Shown: positions 4,984 through 6,752 of the stretch, in pieces | Position numbering within the stretch: position 1 is the stretch's first letter | Layout of the letters: every line of letters begins with the position of its first letter | Assembly (NCBI GenBank): GCA_910576845.1 | Contig: CAJTJA010000092.1 | Coordinates: forward strand, 1 to 6,752 | Origin: an uncultured Oscillibacter sp. | GTDB lineage: Bacteria > Bacillota > Clostridia > Oscillospirales > Oscillospiraceae | DNA length: 6,752 bases | Reading direction: 5' to 3' | Translations under genes and position numbers: made by a program | The notes under the pieces: model-generated | Database searches by the model: none | What the model was told of the DNA's origin: nothing | Seen by the model: only the letters and a program-made list of their open reading frames with translations

Positions 4984-5499
4984 TCAGAGCTCTGTGACGA
5001 CCAGGGGCAGATCCACAATGGAAACCCGGCGGCTTATGGCGTATTGCATGGTATAGCGTGTTCCGCCGGGAGTACCGTTAAAGGCGGCAATGAGAAGGGA
5101 GGCGTGATCAACCATGTATCGATCCCGCCGCTGCATGCAGTAAGGAGTGTAAGAGGCGGAGACCAATGTCTCGAAGTCGCAGGCGGCCACCAGCCGCCGG
5201 TAACGCGCCTGCTGGTCCGGAAGCCATTTGTCAGCCTGAGTGGGGCAGGGAATGGCGGCTTCTATCGTGATGTCGGGATGCTCCTTTTTAAGGGCAAGGA
5301 CACTTTCGCAGAAATAAATATCGCAGCCCAGTGCCATGCCGCAGAGAAAGTGGCGATAGCCCTCCTGATAGGCGGCGCCGGCGGCATCGGCAATGCGCCG
5401 CTTTAGGCACAGGCAGCGGGAATCTGTTTCATCATATCGCCAGGGCAGTTTTTCAGGGCGGTGCCCGGTGAAACAGCAGCTAATCTGCCTTGAGCGCAT
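4984..5499 (-). CDS. SLOG family protein, DUF1273/YpsA-YoqJ type, SOS-type promoter
   Basis: A predicted nucleotide- or nucleotide-derivative-binding Rossmann-like protein of 171 residues; the biochemical activity is not established. Family features seen are CCFTGHRPEKL (8-18), CGMALGCD (53-60) with Glu65 following in the helix, IPCPTQADKW (83-92), CMQRRDRYMVDHASLLIAAF (121-140) and a glycine-rich GTPGGTRYT (142-150). There is no signal peptide or membrane segment. ATG at 5499 follows AAGGAGG (plus 5509-5515) at nine bases. The promoter contains a LexA-type operator, so induction by DNA damage is expected. gpr lies 80 bases downstream on the same strand. Bacillus YpsA, a distant relative, affects cell division when overproduced; a similar role here is only a hypothesis. 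Confidence 0.88.
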   Translation of the reverse strand: MRSRQISCCFTGHRPEKLPWRYDETDSRCLCLKRRIADAAGAAYQEGYRHFLCGMALGCDIYFCESVLALKKEHPDITIEAAIPCPTQADKWLPDQQARYRRLVAACDFETLVSASYTPYCMQRRDRYMVDHASLLIAAFNGTPGGTRYTMQYAISRRVSIVDLPLVVTEL

Positions 5500-5534
5500 A
5501 GGGCGTATCCTCCTTGTTGTGAGACGTTGAAATC

Positions 5535-5563
5535 AGTATAGAACGTTCGTTCTGAATTGTAAA
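5535..5563 (-). promoter_or_regulatory. Sigma-A-type promoter of the SLOG gene
   Basis: On the minus strand, TTTACA (plus 5558-5563) and TATACT (plus 5535-5540) are separated by exactly 17 bases, each one mismatch from consensus. The expected transcription start near 5528 gives a leader of about 29 bases to the ATG at 5499. The region upstream of the -35 box is AT-rich and includes the palindrome ATTTCGAAAT (5568-5577). Confidence 0.8.
5540..5553 (-). promoter_or_regulatory. LexA (SOS) operator in the SLOG promoter
   Basis: Minus-strand AGAACGAACGTTCT contains GAAC-N4-GTTC, the core of the Firmicutes LexA/DinR box (CGAACRNRYGTTYC), and the centre GAAC fits RNRY. Only the outermost bases differ from the Bacillus form. 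It lies in the spacer between the -35 and -10 boxes and touches the -10 box, the ideal place for repression. The symmetric AGAAC and GTTCT arms add support. Confidence 0.72.
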
Positions 5564-5638
5564 GGGGATTTCGAAATTTTCAGAAAGACGGGTTTGCCGC
5601 GGAGAGGAGAGCGCCTTCCTTTTTGCCTGAAAAGAGAT

Positions 5639-5673
5639 ATATTACTTCCGAACGGAAAGGCCGGAAGTAATAT
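5639..5673. repeat. 12-bp inverted repeat between the SLOG gene and the Nudix gene
   Basis: ATATTACTTCCG (5639-5650) pairs perfectly with CGGAAGTAATAT (5662-5673) across an 11-base loop. The loop contains a further CGGAA (5653-5657), so TTCCG (5646-5650) could instead pair locally. No T-run follows on either strand. It is an operator or structural element of unknown role in the divergent region. Confidence 0.5.
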
Positions 5674-5734
5674 GTGCCATGTTTTGCGGTTGCCGCCGTT
5701 TACGGCAGCGAGCAACACGGCTGAAATCCAATCA

Positions 5735-5766
5735 TAATATGCTGTGAAACGCGCTGGGGAAAGGAG
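5735..5766 (+). promoter_or_regulatory. Candidate -10 box and ribosome binding site of the Nudix gene
   Basis: TAATAT (5735-5740) is a good -10 hexamer, but the only -35 at 17 bases is the poor GCAACA (5712-5717), which suggests a weak or activator-dependent promoter. The overlapping CATAATA also fits the -10 of forespore sigma factors, though no matching -35 was found. AAGGAG (5761-5766) lies eight bases before the ATG and decides the start. Confidence 0.35.
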
Positions 5767-5774
5767 AAACGGCC

Positions 5775-6248
5775 ATGCTGTATTCCACACTTTGCTATTT
5801 GGAGCGGGGAGACGAATACCTGATGCTTCACCGGGTGAAAAAGAGCCATGATACCAATCAGGGAAAATGGATCGGAATCGGTGGCAAGTTTCAGGACGGC
5901 GAGAGTCCGGAGGACTGCATTCTCCGGGAGTGCCGGGAGGAGACAGGCCTGACACTGACGGAATACCGCTACCGGGGGCTTGTGACCTTTGTCTCGGATC
6001 AGGCTCCCACAGAGTATATGCACCTTTTCACGGCCTCTGCCTGGGTGGGGACGCCTCATGAGTGTGATGAGGGAGAACTGGCCTGGATTAAGAAGGAGAC
6101 GCTTTTATCCCTGCCTCTTTGGGAGGGGGATCGGATATTCCTCCGTCTGCTGGAGGAAGGCGCGCCTTTTTTCTCCCTGAAGCTCCGTTATGAGGGGGAC
6201 AGATTGGTCCAGGCGGTGCTGAACGGAAAAGAGGGCGCAAGCGGATAA
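5775..6248 (+). CDS. Nudix hydrolase, MutT-like, possible 8-oxo-dGTP diphosphatase
   Basis: Hydrolyses a nucleoside diphosphate linked to another group. By similarity to MutT/MTH1-like members it may cleanse oxidised dNTPs, but the substrate cannot be fixed from sequence. The 157-residue protein has a complete Nudix box at 37-59: Gly37, Glu43, then RECREETGL (51-59) with Glu52, Glu55 and Glu56 as metal ligands. It is preceded by MLHRVKK and GKWIGIGGK, typical of 8-oxo-dGTPase-like proteins. There is no extra domain. ATG 5775 follows AAGGAG at eight bases. It is divergent from the SOS-type SLOG gene and convergent with the kinase gene. Its stop codon lies in the loop of the downstream terminator. 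Confidence 0.92.
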   Translation: MLYSTLCYLERGDEYLMLHRVKKSHDTNQGKWIGIGGKFQDGESPEDCILRECREETGLTLTEYRYRGLVTFVSDQAPTEYMHLFTASAWVGTPHECDEGELAWIKKETLLSLPLWEGDRIFLRLLEEGAPFFSLKLRYEGDRLVQAVLNGKEGASG

Positions 6249-6265
6249 AACGCTTACGCCCTCTT
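6229..6265. terminator. Terminator shared by the Nudix and PfkB genes
   Basis: Bases 6229-6243 pair with 6251-6265 in a 15-bp stem with one C-A mismatch (6238/6256) and a 7-base loop. The arms include GAGGGCG and CGCCCTC. On the minus strand the stem is followed by TTTTCC, a usable U-tract for the kinase transcript. On the plus strand the tail (TTCGGCTTTAT) is weaker. The Nudix stop codon TAA (6246-6248) is inside the loop, so the 5' arm is coding. Confidence 0.7.
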
Positions 6266-6280
6266 CGGCTTTATGCGGGA

Positions 6281-6297
6281 AAGGGGACTTTCCCCTT
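6281..6297 (-). terminator. Second small hairpin after the PfkB gene
   Basis: AAGGGGA (6281-6287) and TCCCCTT (6291-6297) form a perfect 7-bp stem with a 3-base loop, 12 bases beyond the kinase stop. The minus-strand tail TTTCCC is a poor U-tract, so it probably assists the larger terminator at 6229-6265. Confidence 0.4.
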
Positions 6298-6308
6298 CAC
6301 TGCGGGAT

Positions 6309-6752
6309 TCAATACAATTCCTTGATATAGGCGTCCACGTCGGCCCGGGTGCCCATATAGGGGCCCGGGGTCTCCATTTTCAGGGACACCAGCGCCGTGG
6401 CGGTCTGGAGGGCTGTGGGAATGTCCTTGGTCAGACGCTCGTTGATGTAGCAGGCGAAGGTTGTATCGCCCCGCCCGGTCCGCCCGCCCAGGCTCCGGGC
6501 CTTGATGGGGCAGGTATAAATCTCGCTGCCGTCGTAGACCAGCACCTCGGTATTGTGGGTAATCAGGATTTCCTTGGCGCCCCAGCTATAGAGAACCTTG
6601 GCGGCCTCCGCCCGGTCGGTGAGGCCGGTGAGGATTTCTGCTTCGGCGGCGTCGGTCTTCAAAAAGCGGACGAAGGGCAGAAGTTCCTTCTTGGCTTCCC
6701 AGTCCCGGTAGACCATGCCGCCGTTCTCCTCCCAGCGGAGCATGCACTGCAC
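6309..6752 (-). CDS. PfkB-family carbohydrate kinase, C-terminal part (5' end outside window)
   Basis: An ATP-dependent sugar or nucleoside kinase of the ribokinase/PfkB superfamily; the substrate is not identifiable from the part present. The 147 visible residues are about half of a normal 280-330 residue protein, and the frame is open at the window edge, so the first visible codon (GTG) is not a supported start. Features seen: LKTDAAEAEILTG (31-43) matching the family's conserved N-x-x-E region, and the anion-hole/catalytic-base motif GRTGRGDTTFA (90-100) with Asp96 as the likely base, followed by a helix and METPGPY (126-132). The usual TGAGD is TGRGD here. The gene converges on the Nudix gene and ends in a shared terminator. 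Confidence 0.88.
   Translation of the reverse strand: MQCMLRWEENGGMVYRDWEAKKELLPFVRFLKTDAAEAEILTGLTDRAEAAKVLYSWGAKEILITHNTEVLVYDGSEIYTCPIKARSLGGRTGRGDTTFACYINERLTKDIPTALQTATALVSLKMETPGPYMGTRADVDAYIKELY

Noticed and set aside
4978..4994. CAGAGCTCTG palindrome plus T6 (minus strand) as a terminator after the SLOG gene
   Set aside because: The palindrome leaves a stem of only three pairs with a normal loop, too weak for intrinsic termination, and it overlaps the stop codon.
5605..5624. AGGAG/TTCCT hairpin with T5 as a plus-strand terminator
   Set aside because: Five pairs including a wobble, and no upstream plus-strand gene for it to terminate.
5533..6059. Minus-strand open frames running through the Nudix gene and the divergent region
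   Set aside because: They overlap the intact Nudix gene and the SLOG promoter, and show no recognisable protein features.

Overview
The window looks like chromosomal DNA from a GC-rich, endospore-forming Clostridia (Bacillota), most likely an Oscillospiraceae-type gut anaerobe. This is an inference. It rests on strong AGGAGG-type ribosome binding sites, a gpr spore protease gene, tRNA methylation by the folate enzyme TrmFO, the plsX-acpP-rnc gene order, and Firmicutes-style promoter and LexA-type sites. No insertion sequence, phage gene, CRISPR array, rRNA or tRNA was seen.

Layout. Positions 1-161 are a hairpin-rich leader before trmFO. On the plus strand follow trmFO (162-1475), plsX (1547-2569), a 342-base structured gap with a strong promoter, acpP (2912-3160) and rnc (3204-3884), closed by a strong intrinsic terminator (3889-3925). 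Convergent to these, on the minus strand, lie gpr (4903-4007) and, upstream of it, a SLOG/DUF1273-type gene (5499-4984). The SLOG gene is driven by a near-consensus promoter whose spacer holds a LexA-type (SOS) operator. A MutT-like Nudix hydrolase (5775-6248) runs on the plus strand, divergent from the SLOG gene. It meets, at a shared terminator, the 3' half of a PfkB-family sugar kinase (minus strand, cut by the window edge).

How the genes relate. PlsX converts acyl-ACP to acyl-phosphate for phospholipid synthesis and AcpP is the acyl carrier, so the two are one functional unit. RNase III and TrmFO are RNA-processing passengers of this housekeeping cluster. acpP has its own promoter, overlapped and flanked by GGCA-N4-TTGCC palindromes, so ACP and RNase III are probably controlled apart from plsX. 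A small hairpin plus U-tract between acpP and rnc could lower rnc expression.

The most interesting signal is the SOS-type operator on the SLOG gene. A LexA-controlled nucleotide-binding SLOG protein of the YpsA/DUF1273 group, beside a nucleotide-pool-cleaning Nudix enzyme, suggests a DNA-damage response function that the gene annotation alone would not show. The second is the set of repeated GGCAA/TTGCC half-sites around the acpP promoter, which do not resemble the FapR or FabT operators known to me.
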